From: Photobacterium sp. TY1-4
Lineage (GTDB): Bacteria; Pseudomonadota; Gammaproteobacteria; Enterobacterales; Vibrionaceae
Length of the DNA stretch: 64,000 nucleotides
Reading direction: 5' to 3'
Assembly (NCBI RefSeq): GCF_025398175.1
Contig: NZ_CP099734.1
Coordinates: forward strand, 3,286,001 to 3,350,000
A program made the position numbers and the translations under genes. The notes beneath the pieces are model-generated. The model made no database searches, was not told where the DNA came from, and worked only from the letters and a program-made list of their open reading frames with translations. Position 1 is the first letter of the stretch; each line of letters begins with the position of its first letter. Below are positions 39,334-49,807 of the stretch, in pieces.

Positions 39334-41148
39334 ATGCCAGATAAATTCGATACCTCGTTGCCACCTTTTGACCGCCTCAGCGACAGCCAGCAACAGCGCT
39401 TGCGTGATGCCCTGGATGTTGCCTATTTCCGGGCCGGGGAGACCATTATCGAAGCCGACGAAGCCTGCCAGCAGCTCTACATTATTATCAAAGGCAGCGT
39501 GGAAGAGCGCTCAGCCGACGGCCAGGAGATTTTCGCCCATTACACGGCCGACGACTTGTTCGATGTCCGTGCCCAGCTCGATCTGCACAGTCGCCACCAC
39601 TACCAGGCGCTGGAAGACACCTTGTGCTACCTGCTGCCGCGCACCCACTTTGTCGAGCTGTACCAGTCCAACCCGCAGTTTGCCGCCTATTTTGACGGCA
39701 ACCTGGCCCAGCGCCAGCAACTGCTGGACGAGGCGCACCGGCAACAAAACCTGGCCGAATTTATCCTGACCAAGATCAGCGATGACAACATCCAACCCTG
39801 CCTGATTGTGCCGCACGAGACCGATCTCACCGCCGTCACCCAGGCCATGCGCGAGCACCGCATGGACGCCGCGCTGGTCAAACTCAATGCCACGCCGCAA
39901 TACGGCATTGTCACCCGCACCAACCTGCTGCATGCCGTGCTGCTGGACGGCCTGCCGCCCTCAACGCCGGTCAGCCAGGTCGCCACAACCCCGGTGATCA
40001 GCGTGAACAAGGGGGATTTCCTGTTCAATGCCATGCTGGCCATGACCCGGCATAAAGTGAAGCGGGTGCAGGTGCTCGACGGCGACGCCGTGGCCGGGAT
40101 GCTGGATCTCACCCAGGTGCTGAGCCTGTTCTCCACCCACTCCCATGTGCTGACCCTGCGCATTGCCCGGGCCGAGACCATTGATGAGCTGGCGCTGGCC
40201 GCCGGTAGTCAACACCGATTGGTGGAAACCCTGTTTAACAACGGCATCCACACCCTGTTCGTGATGGAGCTGATTGCCACCGTCAACGAGCAGATTATCG
40301 AGAAAGCCTTCCAGCTGGTGGTCCCGCCCGAGATGCACGACCATTGCTGCCTGATGGTGATGGGCTCGGAAGGACGCGGCGAGCAGATCCTCAAAACCGA
40401 CCAGGACAATGCCCTGATCATCCAGGACGGGATCGACTGGCCGGGGTGCGCGCAGGTCATGGCCCAACTGACCCAGACCCTGCACCAACTGGGCTACCCG
40501 CTGTGTCCCGGCAAAGTCATGGTCAACAACCCCCTGTGGGTCAAGCACCAAAGTGAGTGGTTACATACCATCAGTGATTTTGCCCGGGCCGGCACCGAAA
40601 ACACCATGATGTCCCTGGCCATTCTCGCCGACAGCCACGCGGTGGCCGGGAACCGGGCATTGCTGACCCCGTTGCAGGACCACCTCCACCAGCGGCTGGC
40701 CGATCAGGAATTGCTGCTGGCGACCTTCACCCGGCCGGCCCTGAAGTTCAGTGTGCCACTGACCCTGTTCGGCAAACTGAAAGCCGGCAAGGAAGGACTG
40801 GATATCAAGCGCGGCGGGATTTTTCCCATCGTCCATGGCATCCGGGCCCTAGCGCTGGAGCACGCCATCGCCGACAACAACACCTTTATCCGGATTGACC
40901 AACTGACCCACCGCCGGGTGCTGGAATCCGATACGGCCTCCAACCTGAGCGAGGCCCTCAAACTGTTTATCAAGCTGCGCCTGCGCCAGCAACTGAGCCA
41001 GCATCAGGATCCGCAGAGCCGGGGGCTGCAACAGCACCTGGATATCAGCGTGCTGAGCCGGGCCGAGCGGGATCTGCTGCGCCACAGCCTGCATGTGGTG
41101 AAGAAATTCAAAGAGTGGTTGGGTTACCACTATCAAATCCGGGATTAA
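39334..41148 (+). CDS. cNMP-binding/CBS/DUF294 nucleotidyltransferase-like protein
   Basis: This is a cytosolic 604-residue protein with four parts. A cyclic-nucleotide-binding-like beta-roll covers about residues 15-130, tandem CBS domains about 155-275, a DUF294 nucleotidyltransferase domain with GSEGRGEQILKTDQDNALII (GS and DxD motif) about 300-440, and a C-terminal DUF294 helical domain. Such proteins sit next to acs in many proteobacteria and are thought to act in signalling linked to acetate metabolism; the reaction is unknown. ATG 39334 follows a GGAAG; an upstream in-frame ATG at 39283 is possible. Confidence 0.87.
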   Translation: MPDKFDTSLPPFDRLSDSQQQRLRDALDVAYFRAGETIIEADEACQQLYIIIKGSVEERSADGQEIFAHYTADDLFDVRAQLDLHSRHHYQALEDTLCYLLPRTHFVELYQSNPQFAAYFDGNLAQRQQLLDEAHRQQNLAEFILTKISDDNIQPCLIVPHETDLTAVTQAMREHRMDAALVKLNATPQYGIVTRTNLLHAVLLDGLPPSTPVSQVATTPVISVNKGDFLFNAMLAMTRHKVKRVQVLDGDAVAGMLDLTQVLSLFSTHSHVLTLRIARAETIDELALAAGSQHRLVETLFNNGIHTLFVMELIATVNEQIIEKAFQLVVPPEMHDHCCLMVMGSEGRGEQILKTDQDNALIIQDGIDWPGCAQVMAQLTQTLHQLGYPLCPGKVMVNNPLWVKHQSEWLHTISDFARAGTENTMMSLAILADSHAVAGNRALLTPLQDHLHQRLADQELLLATFTRPALKFSVPLTLFGKLKAGKEGLDIKRGGIFPIVHGIRALALEHAIADNNTFIRIDQLTHRRVLESDTASNLSEALKLFIKLRLRQQLSQHQDPQSRGLQQHLDISVLSRAERDLLRHSLHVVKKFKEWLGYHYQIRD

Positions 41149-41194
41149 CCCGGTGTCGGTGGTCCGCCTGCGGACCGCCCGTTGAGGAGATGTG

Positions 41195-41818
41195 ATGAAT
41201 ATGCTCAGCCGTTGGTGGTACCAACATAAATTCAAGGATACCCCGCACCAGGCGCTGTTCCAGCGCTACCAAGGGGATGAACTGGTGTCGCTCGACTGCG
41301 AAACCACCAGCCTGGATCCGCACAGTGCCGAGCTGGTGACGATTGCCGCGACCCGCATTAAAGCCAACCGGATCATGACCAGTCAGTCGATCCACCTGAC
41401 CCTGCGCGCGCCGGGCAGCCTGGACGCCGACTCGGTCGCCGTGCATCGGATCCGCCACCAGGATTTGCAGGAAGGCATGGAGGAGCGCGAGGCGCTGCGC
41501 CAGTTGCTGGATTTCATCGGCAACCGGCCGCTGGTCGGTTACCACATCCGCTACGACAAGACGATCCTCGATCGCTACTACCGACGCCTGTTCGACTTTC
41601 CGCTCCCGAACAAAGTGGTGGAAGTGAGCCATCTCTACCACGAGCGCCTTGAACGACTGCTGCCCAATGCCTATTACGACCTCAGCCTGGAAGCCATCAG
41701 CCGCCACCTGGATCTGCCGGTGCCGGAGCGGCACGACGCCCTGCAAGACGCCATTACCGCCGCGCTGATCTATGTCCGGCTCAAGCACGGCGACATCCCC
41801 ACCCTGCGCTCGGCCTGA
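41195..41818 (+). CDS. DnaQ-like 3'-5' exonuclease
   Basis: This is a 207-residue DEDDh exonuclease of the DNA polymerase III epsilon type. Exo I is SLDCETTSLDP, Exo II lies in LVGYHIRYDKTILDR, and Exo III is HDALQDAITAALIY. It is too short and diverged to be the replicative DnaQ. The position directly after the DUF294 gene (47 bases) and before acs is the arrangement known from Vibrio acetate-switch loci, where the exonuclease role is undefined. GAGGAG precedes the start. Confidence 0.87.
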   Translation: MNMLSRWWYQHKFKDTPHQALFQRYQGDELVSLDCETTSLDPHSAELVTIAATRIKANRIMTSQSIHLTLRAPGSLDADSVAVHRIRHQDLQEGMEEREALRQLLDFIGNRPLVGYHIRYDKTILDRYYRRLFDFPLPNKVVEVSHLYHERLERLLPNAYYDLSLEAISRHLDLPVPERHDALQDAITAALIYVRLKHGDIPTLRSA

Positions 41819-42014
41819 CGAGGCCGCCTGCCCGGTGCAAGCTTTTCACTGCAACGGCAATGTAACAGCCCATTGCCGTCCCTGAGGGGCCTCTCTCATC
41901 CTAAAGTCTAATTGTGACCGGCAGCGTTCTGTCGGAAGTTATATTCACACAAGACAGCATTACCCAGCATTATCCGGTCCGGTATGGACAGTGACGGAAC
42001 ACAAGGAGAAGAGA

Positions 42015-43964
42015 ATGAGTGAGGTTCATGTGTATCCAGTAACCGAGGACATCGCAGCCAAAGCCCATATCAACGACGAGCAGTACCGCGAGATGTACCA
42101 GCAGTCGGTGATTAACCCAACCGGCTTCTGGCGCGAGCACGGTCAGATTGTTGACTGGATCAAACCTTTTACCCAGGTCAAGAACACCTCATTTGACACC
42201 GGCCACGTCAGTGTTAAATGGTTTGAGGACGGCACCCTGAATGTGTCAGCCAACTGTCTCGACCGTCACCTGGCCACCCGCGGCGATCAACCGGCCATCA
42301 TCTGGGAAGGCGATGATCCGGCTGATGATGCCACCCTGACCTACAACGAGCTGCACGAACAAGTCTGTAAATTTGCCAACGCGCTGAAAAGCCAGGGCGT
42401 ACGCAAAGGCGATGTCGTCTGCCTGTACATGCCGATGGTGGCTGAAGCTGCCGTCGCCATGCTGGCCTGTACCCGCATCGGCGCCGTCCACACCATCGTC
42501 TTCGGCGGATTCTCGCCGGAAGCCCTGGCCGGACGGATCATCGACTCCAATGCCAAAGTCGTCGTCACTGCCGATGAAGGCGTGCGCGGCGGCCGTGCCG
42601 TGCCGCTGAAGCAAAATGTCGACGCCGCGCTGGCCAACAGCGACGTCACCAGTATCGAAAAAGTCGTGGTGTTCAAGCGCACCGGCGGCGAGATTGTCTG
42701 GGATGACACCCGCGATGTCTGGTGGCATGAAGCCACAGCCGTGGCCTCAGCCCATTGCGAGCCGGAAGAGATGAACGCCGAAGATCCGCTGTTCATCCTC
42801 TACACCTCAGGCTCGACCGGGAAACCGAAAGGGGTCCTGCACACCACCGGCGGCTATCTGGTGTATGCCACCATGACCTTCAAATACGTGTTCGACTACC
42901 AGGAAGGCGACATCTACTGGTGTACCGCGGATGTGGGCTGGATCACCGGCCACAGCTATCTGGTCTACGGCCCGCTGGCGAACGGGGCCACCACCCTGCT
43001 GTTTGAAGGGGTGCCAAACTATCCGTCCACCAGCCGCATGAGCGAAGTGGTCGACAAACACCAGGTCAATATTCTCTATACCGCCCCGACCGCCATCCGC
43101 GCGCTGATGGCCAAAGGCAACGCTGCCATTGAAGGCACCCAACGGACTTCCCTGCGGATCATGGGCTCGGTCGGTGAGCCGATCAACCCGGAAGCCTGGG
43201 AATGGTACCACCGCACCATCGGCGACAGCCGCTGCCCGATTGTCGATACCTGGTGGCAAACCGAGACCGGCGGGATCCTGATCACCCCGCTGCCGGGGGC
43301 AACCGCCCTGAAACCGGGCTCAGCCACCCGTCCGTTCTTCGGCGTTCAGCCGGCACTGGTCGATAACATGGGCAACATTCTCGAAGGGGCCACCGAAGGC
43401 AATCTGGTGATGATTGACTCCTGGCCGGGACAAATGCGTACCCTGTGGGGCGATCACGAGCGCTTCGAGCAAACCTACTTTTCGACGTTCCAGGGCATGT
43501 ACTTTACCGGAGACGGGGCCCGTCGCGATGAAGACGGCTACTACTGGATCACCGGTCGGGTCGATGACGTGCTGAACATTTCCGGCCACCGGATGGGCAC
43601 CGCCGAAATCGAATCCGCGCTGGTGGCGTTCGATAAGATTGCCGAAGCCGCCATTGTCGGGGTCCCGCACGACATCAAGGGCCAGGCCATTTATGCCTAT
43701 ATCACCCTGAACAACGGTGAAGTGCCGACTGCCGAGCTGCACAAGGAAGTCAAAGACTGGGTCCGCAAGGAAATCGGCCCAATTGCCACCCCGGACTTCC
43801 TGCACTGGACCGACGCGCTACCGAAAACCCGCTCGGGCAAAATCATGCGCCGTATCCTGCGCAAGATCGCCACCGGCGACACGGCGACGCTGGGAGATAC
43901 ATCGACCTTGGCCGATCCGAGTGTGGTCGAGAAGTTGATTGCCGAGAAACAGAAAGTCCTGTGA
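42015..43964 (+). CDS. acs: Acetyl-CoA synthetase
   Basis: Acs activates acetate to acetyl-CoA through acetyl-AMP, scavenging acetate from the medium. The 649-residue protein starts [20 protein letters not shown] at ATG 42015 after AGGAGAAG. It has the adenylation P-loop [19 protein letters not shown], the hinge [17 protein letters not shown], and [12 protein letters not shown], whose Lys is the acetylation-controlled catalytic residue. It is the expected output gene of the CrbS/CrbR system encoded upstream. Confidence 0.97.
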   Translation: MSEVHVYPVTEDIAAKAHINDEQYREMYQQSVINPTGFWREHGQIVDWIKPFTQVKNTSFDTGHVSVKWFEDGTLNVSANCLDRHLATRGDQPAIIWEGDDPADDATLTYNELHEQVCKFANALKSQGVRKGDVVCLYMPMVAEAAVAMLACTRIGAVHTIVFGGFSPEALAGRIIDSNAKVVVTADEGVRGGRAVPLKQNVDAALANSDVTSIEKVVVFKRTGGEIVWDDTRDVWWHEATAVASAHCEPEEMNAEDPLFILYTSGSTGKPKGVLHTTGGYLVYATMTFKYVFDYQEGDIYWCTADVGWITGHSYLVYGPLANGATTLLFEGVPNYPSTSRMSEVVDKHQVNILYTAPTAIRALMAKGNAAIEGTQRTSLRIMGSVGEPINPEAWEWYHRTIGDSRCPIVDTWWQTETGGILITPLPGATALKPGSATRPFFGVQPALVDNMGNILEGATEGNLVMIDSWPGQMRTLWGDHERFEQTYFSTFQGMYFTGDGARRDEDGYYWITGRVDDVLNISGHRMGTAEIESALVAFDKIAEAAIVGVPHDIKGQAIYAYITLNNGEVPTAELHKEVKDWVRKEIGPIATPDFLHWTDALPKTRSGKIMRRILRKIATGDTATLGDTSTLADPSVVEKLIAEKQKVL

Positions 43965-44335
43965 TCCGGCCCGGTAAAAAAACCGCCTGCGGGCGGTTTT
44001 TTTGATCGAGCCCTAAAACTCCCGCGCTTATCGCGAACCGATGCGATAAGCAAGCTACACTGAACAACATTGCCTTCAACGTGCGCCAAACCGCAAACCA
44101 CCGCGGCCCCGAGCCTGTTTGGGCGTCATCTGGCCGCCATCCAGTCTTCAGCGTACAGATGTGCAGGTTAAAATGTGGTGATTAGACCAGTATTTTGCTG
44201 CGAATTGTGGTGAATTCTCTATAATTGCTCAGCAAGCGTGTTTTGGCAGCAACTGCGGGAAGAAAAATCAGCTGACTTGCGTTTTAATGCAACAACCTGA
44301 CACATTCCCCTGATTACGAGTGAAATAGCCTCAAG
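43965..44335. other. Intergenic region with acs terminator and aroQ promoter
   Basis: After the acs terminator no gene is seen. A TATAAT at 44220-44225 is a likely -10 element for aroQ/accBC. Confidence 0.5.
43976..44003 (+). terminator. Rho-independent terminator of acs
   Basis: AAAAAAACCGCC/GGCGGTTTTTTT with a 4-base loop starts 12 bases after the stop codon. Confidence 0.95.
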
Positions 44336-44797
44336 ATGTCGACAAATTACCGAATTTTATTACTCAATGGCCCCAACCTGAATCTGCTCGGGACCCGTGA
44401 ACCGGGGATCTACGGTCAGCAAACGCTGGACGAGATCGTGGCCAACCTGTCTGCCAAAGCACATACACTGGGCGCGACCCTGGAACACCTTCAATCCAAT
44501 GCCGAGCACGAGCTGATTGAAGCGATCCATCAGGCCCGAGACCGGGTGGATTTCATCCTGATCAACCCGGCAGCTTACACCCATACCAGCGTCGCCATTC
44601 GCGATGCCTTACTGGGGGTCAGCATCCCGTTTATTGAAGTGCACCTGTCCAATGTGCATGCCCGCGAGCCGTTCCGACACCATTCTTACTTGTCGGATCA
44701 AGCCGTTGGGGTGATCTGCGGACTGGGCACCGACGGTTATAAATTTGCACTGCAAGCGGCCGTTCGTCGCCTGCAGGCCATCGCCGACCTGAAATAA
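44336..44797 (+). CDS. aroQ: 3-dehydroquinate dehydratase, type II
   Basis: AroQ catalyses the third step of the shikimate pathway, dehydrating 3-dehydroquinate. The 153-residue protein begins with the type II signature [20 protein letters not shown] and contains [16 protein letters not shown] and [20 protein letters not shown], with the catalytic Tyr and His. It is upstream of accB by 66 bases, the usual gammaproteobacterial order. Confidence 0.97.
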   Translation: MSTNYRILLLNGPNLNLLGTREPGIYGQQTLDEIVANLSAKAHTLGATLEHLQSNAEHELIEAIHQARDRVDFILINPAAYTHTSVAIRDALLGVSIPFIEVHLSNVHAREPFRHHSYLSDQAVGVICGLGTDGYKFALQAAVRRLQAIADLK

Positions 44798-44863
44798 CAT
44801 TCGCCGTGGAGGCAGCCCGTTGTTGCCTTCCCATCGCTAAACGAACAAAACAGAGAAAGATAA

Positions 44864-45328
44864 ATGGATATTCGTAAGATTAAAAAACTGATCGAACTGG
44901 TTGAAGAGTCTGGTATTTCTGAGCTGGAAATCTCTGAAGGTGAAGAGTCAGTACGCATCAGCCGTAACTCTACCGTTGTTGCTGCACCGGCACACGCCCA
45001 AATGTACGCACCTGCAGCACCTGTCGCGCCGGCACCAGCCGTTGCGATTGAAGCGCCTGAAGCGCAAGCGACCACCACGCCGTCAACGCCTGCCGGTCAC
45101 TCTGTGCTGTCGCCAATGGTCGGGACTTTCTACCGCGCGCCAAGCCCGGATGCGAAACCATTTGTTGAAGTTGGCCAGAGCGTCAATGTCGGCGATACCC
45201 TGTGCATCGTTGAAGCGATGAAGATGATGAACCAGATCGAAGCTGACAAAGCCGGTACGGTTGTTGCGATCCTTGCAGAAGATGGCGACGCCATTGAGTT
45301 TGATCAGCCGCTCGTTATCATCGAGTAA
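44864..45328 (+). CDS. accB: Biotin carboxyl carrier protein of acetyl-CoA carboxylase
   Basis: AccB carries biotin between the biotin carboxylase AccC and the carboxyltransferase. The 154 residues have an N-terminal helical part ([20 protein letters not shown]), an Ala/Pro-rich linker (residues about 45-80) and a C-terminal biotinyl domain with the biotinylated Lys in [10 protein letters not shown]. It is co-transcribed with accC, 12 bases downstream. Confidence 0.97.
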   Translation: MDIRKIKKLIELVEESGISELEISEGEESVRISRNSTVVAAPAHAQMYAPAAPVAPAPAVAIEAPEAQATTTPSTPAGHSVLSPMVGTFYRAPSPDAKPFVEVGQSVNVGDTLCIVEAMKMMNQIEADKAGTVVAILAEDGDAIEFDQPLVIIE

Positions 45329-45340
45329 CCGGGGCGCGAT

Positions 45341-46684
45341 ATGTTAGATAAAATTGTTATCGCCAACCGAGGCGAAATTGCCCTGCGTATTTTGCGTGCC
45401 TGTAAAGAGCTGGGCATCAAAACCGTTGCCGTTCACTCCACCGCAGACCGCGATCTGAAGCACGTGCTGCTGGCAGATGAAGCGATCTGCATCGGTCCGG
45501 CACCAAGCAGCGAAAGTTACCTGAATATTCCGCGCATTATCAGTGCCGCGGAAATCACCGGCGCGGTTGCCATCCACCCGGGGTACGGTTTCCTGTCTGA
45601 GAACGCGGACTTTGCCGAGCAGGTTGAGCGCAGCGGCTTTATCTTTGTCGGCCCGAAAGCGGACACCATCCGCATGATGGGTGACAAAGTGTCTGCCATC
45701 ACTTCGATGAAGAAAGCCGGCGTCCCGTGTGTACCGGGCTCTGACGGCCCGCTGGGCGACGATGAAGCCAAAAACAAAGCCTGTGCCAAGCGCATCGGCT
45801 ACCCGGTGATCATCAAGGCGTCCGGTGGTGGCGGCGGTCGTGGGATGCGTGTCGTGCGCAGCGAAAGCGATCTGATCGAGTCCATTGCCATGACCCGTGC
45901 CGAAGCCAAAGCAGCCTTCAACAACGACGTCGTTTACATGGAAAAATTCCTGGAAAACCCACGTCACATTGAGGTTCAGGTACTGGCTGACGGTCAGGGC
46001 GGCGCGATCCATCTGGGTGAGCGTGATTGTTCCATGCAGCGTCGCCACCAGAAAGTGGTTGAAGAAGCACCGGCACCAGGCATCACCGAAGAGATGCGCA
46101 AGTACATCGGTGAGCGTTGTACCCGTGCGTGTATTGAAATCGGCTACCGCGGTGCCGGTACGTTCGAGTTCCTGTATGAAAACGGTGAGTTCTACTTCAT
46201 TGAAATGAACACCCGAATTCAGGTTGAGCACCCAGTGACAGAAATGGTCACCGGCGTCGACCTGATCAAAGAGCAGCTGCGCATCGCAGCCGGCCAGCCG
46301 CTGTCGTTCACTCAGGATGACATCAAGCTGCGCGGCCATGCGATCGAGTGCCGGATCAACGCAGAAGATCCGGTCCGCTTCCTGCCATGCCCGGGCAAAA
46401 TCACCCGTTTCCATTCGCCAGGCGGTATGGGCGTACGCTGGGAGTCCCACATCTATTCGGGCTACAGCGTGCCACCACACTACGATTCCATGATCGGCAA
46501 ACTGATCACTTACGGTGAAAACCGTGATGTGGCCATTGCCCGCATGAAGAATGCCCTGAGCGAGATGATCATCGACGGGATCAAAACCAACGTCCCGCTG
46601 CAGCAGGACATCATGGCTGACGAAAACTTCCAGCACGGTGGCGCCAACATCCACTACCTGGAGAAGAAGCTGGGTATCCACTAA
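45341..46684 (+). CDS. accC: Biotin carboxylase subunit of acetyl-CoA carboxylase
   Basis: AccC is the ATP-grasp enzyme that carboxylates biotin on AccB, the first step of fatty acid synthesis. The 447 residues start [20 protein letters not shown] and show the glycine-rich ATP loop [14 protein letters not shown], the biotin/bicarbonate region [14 protein letters not shown] and the metal ligands in [16 protein letters not shown]. The length is standard. Confidence 0.98.
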   Translation: MLDKIVIANRGEIALRILRACKELGIKTVAVHSTADRDLKHVLLADEAICIGPAPSSESYLNIPRIISAAEITGAVAIHPGYGFLSENADFAEQVERSGFIFVGPKADTIRMMGDKVSAITSMKKAGVPCVPGSDGPLGDDEAKNKACAKRIGYPVIIKASGGGGGRGMRVVRSESDLIESIAMTRAEAKAAFNNDVVYMEKFLENPRHIEVQVLADGQGGAIHLGERDCSMQRRHQKVVEEAPAPGITEEMRKYIGERCTRACIEIGYRGAGTFEFLYENGEFYFIEMNTRIQVEHPVTEMVTGVDLIKEQLRIAAGQPLSFTQDDIKLRGHAIECRINAEDPVRFLPCPGKITRFHSPGGMGVRWESHIYSGYSVPPHYDSMIGKLITYGENRDVAIARMKNALSEMIIDGIKTNVPLQQDIMADENFQHGGANIHYLEKKLGIH

Positions 46685-46706
46685 GCACCCTGCGCAATGA
46701 CTGACG

Positions 46707-46734
46707 AAGGCTGCCTCCGGGCAGCCTTTTTCTT
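46707..46734 (+). terminator. Rho-independent terminator after accC
   Basis: AAGGCTGCC/GGGCAGCCTT with a short loop and a T-rich tail (TTTTTCTTTC). Confidence 0.9.
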
Positions 46735-46870
46735 TCTCCTGCCCTCGCCGTTTCTAGCGCCGCTCCCCATCTTTTGCCACAATAGCCGCCTTGCTTTGGT
46801 ACCGGCATTACTCACCCTTTTCGTTCAAACCGTTCGCGACTAATGCTGCTTAACGACTGGAGACTTCCGC

Positions 46871-47152
46871 ATGAAGACACTCTCTGCTCGCTATCGCCAG
46901 GCCCATAAAGAAGCAAAATGGGCCCTGGGGTTAGCGCTCGCTTATTTTTTCTGGTGGTACGGCTCGGCATATGCCTTCGCCCCCGACCCGGTCCAGCACG
47001 CGCTCCCGGAGCTGTACTGGGGCTTGCCGCTCTGGTTCCTGCTGGCCTGTATTATCGGCCCGGTGATCTTTACCCTGCTGTGCGCCCTGATGGTGAAATA
47101 CCTCTATCAGGACATGCCGCTGACGGTTGACGAGGATACGCCGGATGTCTAA
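46871..47152 (+). CDS. yhdT: YhdT family membrane protein (DUF997)
   Basis: This is a 93-residue inner-membrane protein with two hydrophobic segments (WALGLALAYFFWWYGSAYAFA and LPLWFLLACIIGPVIFTLLCALMV). YhdT precedes panF in most gammaproteobacteria and overlaps it here by 8 bases. It is probably an accessory subunit of the pantothenate symporter, in the way DUF4212 proteins accompany other SSF symporters. No catalytic motif. Confidence 0.9.
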   Translation: MKTLSARYRQAHKEAKWALGLALAYFFWWYGSAYAFAPDPVQHALPELYWGLPLWFLLACIIGPVIFTLLCALMVKYLYQDMPLTVDEDTPDV

Positions 47153-48605
47153 TTCCCTGTTGATCCCTCTAGTGCTGTACCTTGCCGCCGTGTTCGGTTT
47201 CGCCTGGTTCACCCGCCGCCACCAGCAACGCGGCAGCGGCTTTCTCAGCGAATACCTGGTCGGGGGCCGCAGCATGGGCGGGTTCGTCCTGGCGATGACG
47301 CTGGCCGCCACCTATGCCAGTGCCAGCTCATTTATCGGCGGGCCGGGCGCGGCGTACAAAATGGGCCTGGGCTGGGTGCTGCTGGCGATGATCCAGTTGC
47401 CGGCCGCCTGGCTGACGCTGGGAGTGCTGGGCAAGAAATTTGCCATCGAGGCCCGGCGCCACAACGCCCTGACACTCAACGACATGCTCTATGCCCGCTA
47501 TCGCAACCGCGGCGTGGTGATCTTCGCCTCCCTGGCGCTGCTGCTGGCCTTCTTCGGCACCATGGTGGTGCAGTTCGTCGGCGGTGCCCGGTTGCTGCAA
47601 ACCGTCACCGGCCTCTCTTATGAGCAGGGCCTGATGCTGTTCGCTGCCACCGTCGGCCTGTATACCACCATCGGCGGCTTCCGCGCGGTGGTGATGACCG
47701 ACACGGTTCAGGGGATCATGATGATCATCGGCACGCTAGCGCTGCTCGGCGGGATCATCCATGCCGGGGGCAGCGTCGGAGAACTGATCACCGATCTGCA
47801 TCGGATCGATCCGGATCTCATCACCCCGTTCGGCCCGGACAACTTTCTCTCCCAGCCGTTTATGCTGAGTTTCTGGGTGCTGGTATGCTTTGGCGTGATC
47901 GGTCTGCCTCATGCGGCCGTGCGCTGCATGTCGTACAAAGACAGCCGCTCGCTTCACCGCGGCATGGTGATCAGCACCGCGATGGTGGCTTTCCTGATGC
48001 TGGGCATGCATCTGGCCGGCGCCCTGGGCCGCGCCATTGTGCCGGATATCGCCAGCCCGGATCAGATCATGCCGACCCTGATGATGACAGTACTGCCGCC
48101 GGTGGTGGCCGGAATCTTCCTCGCCGGTCCGATGGCCGCGATCATGTCGACCATCGACTCGCAGCTGATCCAGGCCTCGGCAACCCTGCTCAAGGATCTT
48201 TACCTCAATTACATCAACCCAGCCGCTGCAAACGCCCCGGAGACCGAATCCCGACTGCCGAAGCTCTCGCTGTGGGTCACCGGCATTTTCTCGCTGCTGG
48301 TGTTCATTGCCGCCACCAACCCGCCGGAGATGATTATCTGGCTCAACCTGCTGGCCTTCGGCGGCATGCAGGCGGTCTTCCTCTGGCCGCTGGTACTGGG
48401 TCTGTACTGGAAAAAAGCCTCGGCTACCGGTGCCTTTGCCTCGATGATCACCGGCCTGGGCTGCTACATCGGCCTGTCGGTGTTCAAGCCGGATCTCGGC
48501 GGCCTACATGCCATCGTCCCGACGCTGGCCCTGGGCCTGATCAGCTTTGTCCTCGGCAGTCTGGCCAAACCGACCCTCGTCGCCAAGCCGCAGCCCCAGG
48601 CGTAA
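47145..48605 (+). CDS. panF: Sodium/pantothenate symporter
   Basis: PanF imports pantothenate (vitamin B5), the coenzyme A precursor, with sodium. The 486-residue SSF protein has 12-13 helices and the family stretches VGGRSMGGFVLAMTLAATYASASSFIGGPGAAY and DTVQGIMMIIGTLALLGG. ATG 47145 lies inside the yhdT 3' end; translational coupling is likely. It lies in the accBC-yhdT-panF-prmA cluster typical of the class. Confidence 0.94.
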   Translation: MSNSLLIPLVLYLAAVFGFAWFTRRHQQRGSGFLSEYLVGGRSMGGFVLAMTLAATYASASSFIGGPGAAYKMGLGWVLLAMIQLPAAWLTLGVLGKKFAIEARRHNALTLNDMLYARYRNRGVVIFASLALLLAFFGTMVVQFVGGARLLQTVTGLSYEQGLMLFAATVGLYTTIGGFRAVVMTDTVQGIMMIIGTLALLGGIIHAGGSVGELITDLHRIDPDLITPFGPDNFLSQPFMLSFWVLVCFGVIGLPHAAVRCMSYKDSRSLHRGMVISTAMVAFLMLGMHLAGALGRAIVPDIASPDQIMPTLMMTVLPPVVAGIFLAGPMAAIMSTIDSQLIQASATLLKDLYLNYINPAAANAPETESRLPKLSLWVTGIFSLLVFIAATNPPEMIIWLNLLAFGGMQAVFLWPLVLGLYWKKASATGAFASMITGLGCYIGLSVFKPDLGGLHAIVPTLALGLISFVLGSLAKPTLVAKPQPQA

Positions 48606-48628
48606 CGCCCGCCCGTCAAACCCCACCC

Positions 48629-48657
48629 GATAGCACCTCCCGGTGCTATCTTTTTTT
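48629..48657 (+). terminator. Rho-independent terminator after panF
   Basis: GATAGCACC/GGTGCTATC with a 4-base loop and T7 tail. Confidence 0.93.
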
Positions 48658-48759
48658 CAAGGCCAGCCCCGGCCGGCGCTGCCATGAATCAGGTGCGAGC
48701 TGCTGACTTTTTATGCTAGACTCCGCACCTTTGAACCGAAGCCTGATTGGAAATGAGCC

Positions 48760-49644
48760 ATGCCCTGGATTCAGATTAAACTCAACGCAACCGCAGAAAA
48801 TGCCGAAGCCATTGGCGATATGCTGATGGAAGAGACCGGCGCCCTGTCCGTCACTTTCCTTGACGCCCAGGATACTCCGGTGTTTGAGCCGCTCCCTGGT
48901 GAAACCCGCCTGTGGGGCGATACCGATGTCGTCGGTTTGTATGATGCCGAGTCCGACATGGATCTGGTGCTCACCCTGCTGAAAAACAGCCCGCTGCTGG
49001 CTGACGACTTTGCCTATAAAGTCGAACAGCTGGAAGACAAAGACTGGGAGCGCGAGTGGATGGAAAACTTCCACCCGATGCGTTTCGGCCGCCGTCTGTG
49101 GATCTGTCCAAGCTGGCGCGAAGCCCCGGATCCGGATGCCGTCAACGTCCTGCTTGACCCGGGCCTGGCTTTCGGAACCGGAACCCACCCGACCACCTCG
49201 CTGTGCCTGGAATGGCTGGACGGCCAGGATCTGACCGGTAAAACCGTGATCGATTTCGGCTGTGGTTCGGGCATCCTGGCGATTGCCGCCATCAAGCTGG
49301 GTGCCGCCAAGGTGATCGGGATTGATATCGACCCACAAGCTATCCTGGCTTCCCGCGACAATGCCGAGCGCAACGGCGTGGCTGACCAGCTGGAACTTTA
49401 CCTGCCGCAAGATCAACCGGCCGACATCCAGGCCGACGTCGTGGTCGCCAACATCCTGGCCGGGCCACTGCGCGAGCTGTCGCCGGTGATTAAGGGACTG
49501 GTCAAAGACGGCGGCGATCTGGCGATCTCCGGCGTGCTGGAAAGCCAGGCGGAAGATGTCGCCTCGTTCTACAGCGACGCCCTGACCCTGGACCCGATCA
49601 CCGCCCGTGAAGAGTGGTGCCGGATCTCCGGTCACAAGGCATAA
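48760..49644 (+). CDS. prmA: Ribosomal protein L11 methyltransferase
   Basis: PrmA trimethylates lysines and the N-terminus of ribosomal protein L11 with SAM. The 294-residue protein has an N-terminal substrate-binding domain ([20 protein letters not shown]) and a class I methyltransferase domain with [21 protein letters not shown] and the SAM loop [15 protein letters not shown]. Standard length. Confidence 0.96.
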   Translation: MPWIQIKLNATAENAEAIGDMLMEETGALSVTFLDAQDTPVFEPLPGETRLWGDTDVVGLYDAESDMDLVLTLLKNSPLLADDFAYKVEQLEDKDWEREWMENFHPMRFGRRLWICPSWREAPDPDAVNVLLDPGLAFGTGTHPTTSLCLEWLDGQDLTGKTVIDFGCGSGILAIAAIKLGAAKVIGIDIDPQAILASRDNAERNGVADQLELYLPQDQPADIQADVVVANILAGPLRELSPVIKGLVKDGGDLAISGVLESQAEDVASFYSDALTLDPITAREEWCRISGHKA

Positions 49645-49744
49645 CGACACAATCTCGGCCAGGATTTGATTGTGTACAAAATGGCCAATTGATTGAATTT
49701 CATACGCTTTTGTAATTCAAAAACGAAATGCTCAATTATTGGCC

Positions 49745-49773
49745 TTTTCAGAAAGGGAAAAAATGCGTAAAAT
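49745..49773 (+). promoter_or_regulatory. Probable promoter of the dusB-fis operon
   Basis: TTTTCA (49745-49750), a 17-base spacer and TAAAAT (49768-49773) are followed by a GC-rich discriminator GCGCGCCC, a pattern like the stringently controlled dusB-fis promoter of enterobacteria. Confidence 0.6.
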
Positions 49774-49807
49774 GCGCGCCCTTACTGGCACTGTCAGGAA
49801 CAGACGT

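Noticed and set aside
45344..46681. 445-codon minus-strand frame antisense to accC
   Set aside because: It mirrors the highly biased codon use of accC and has no recognisable protein features.
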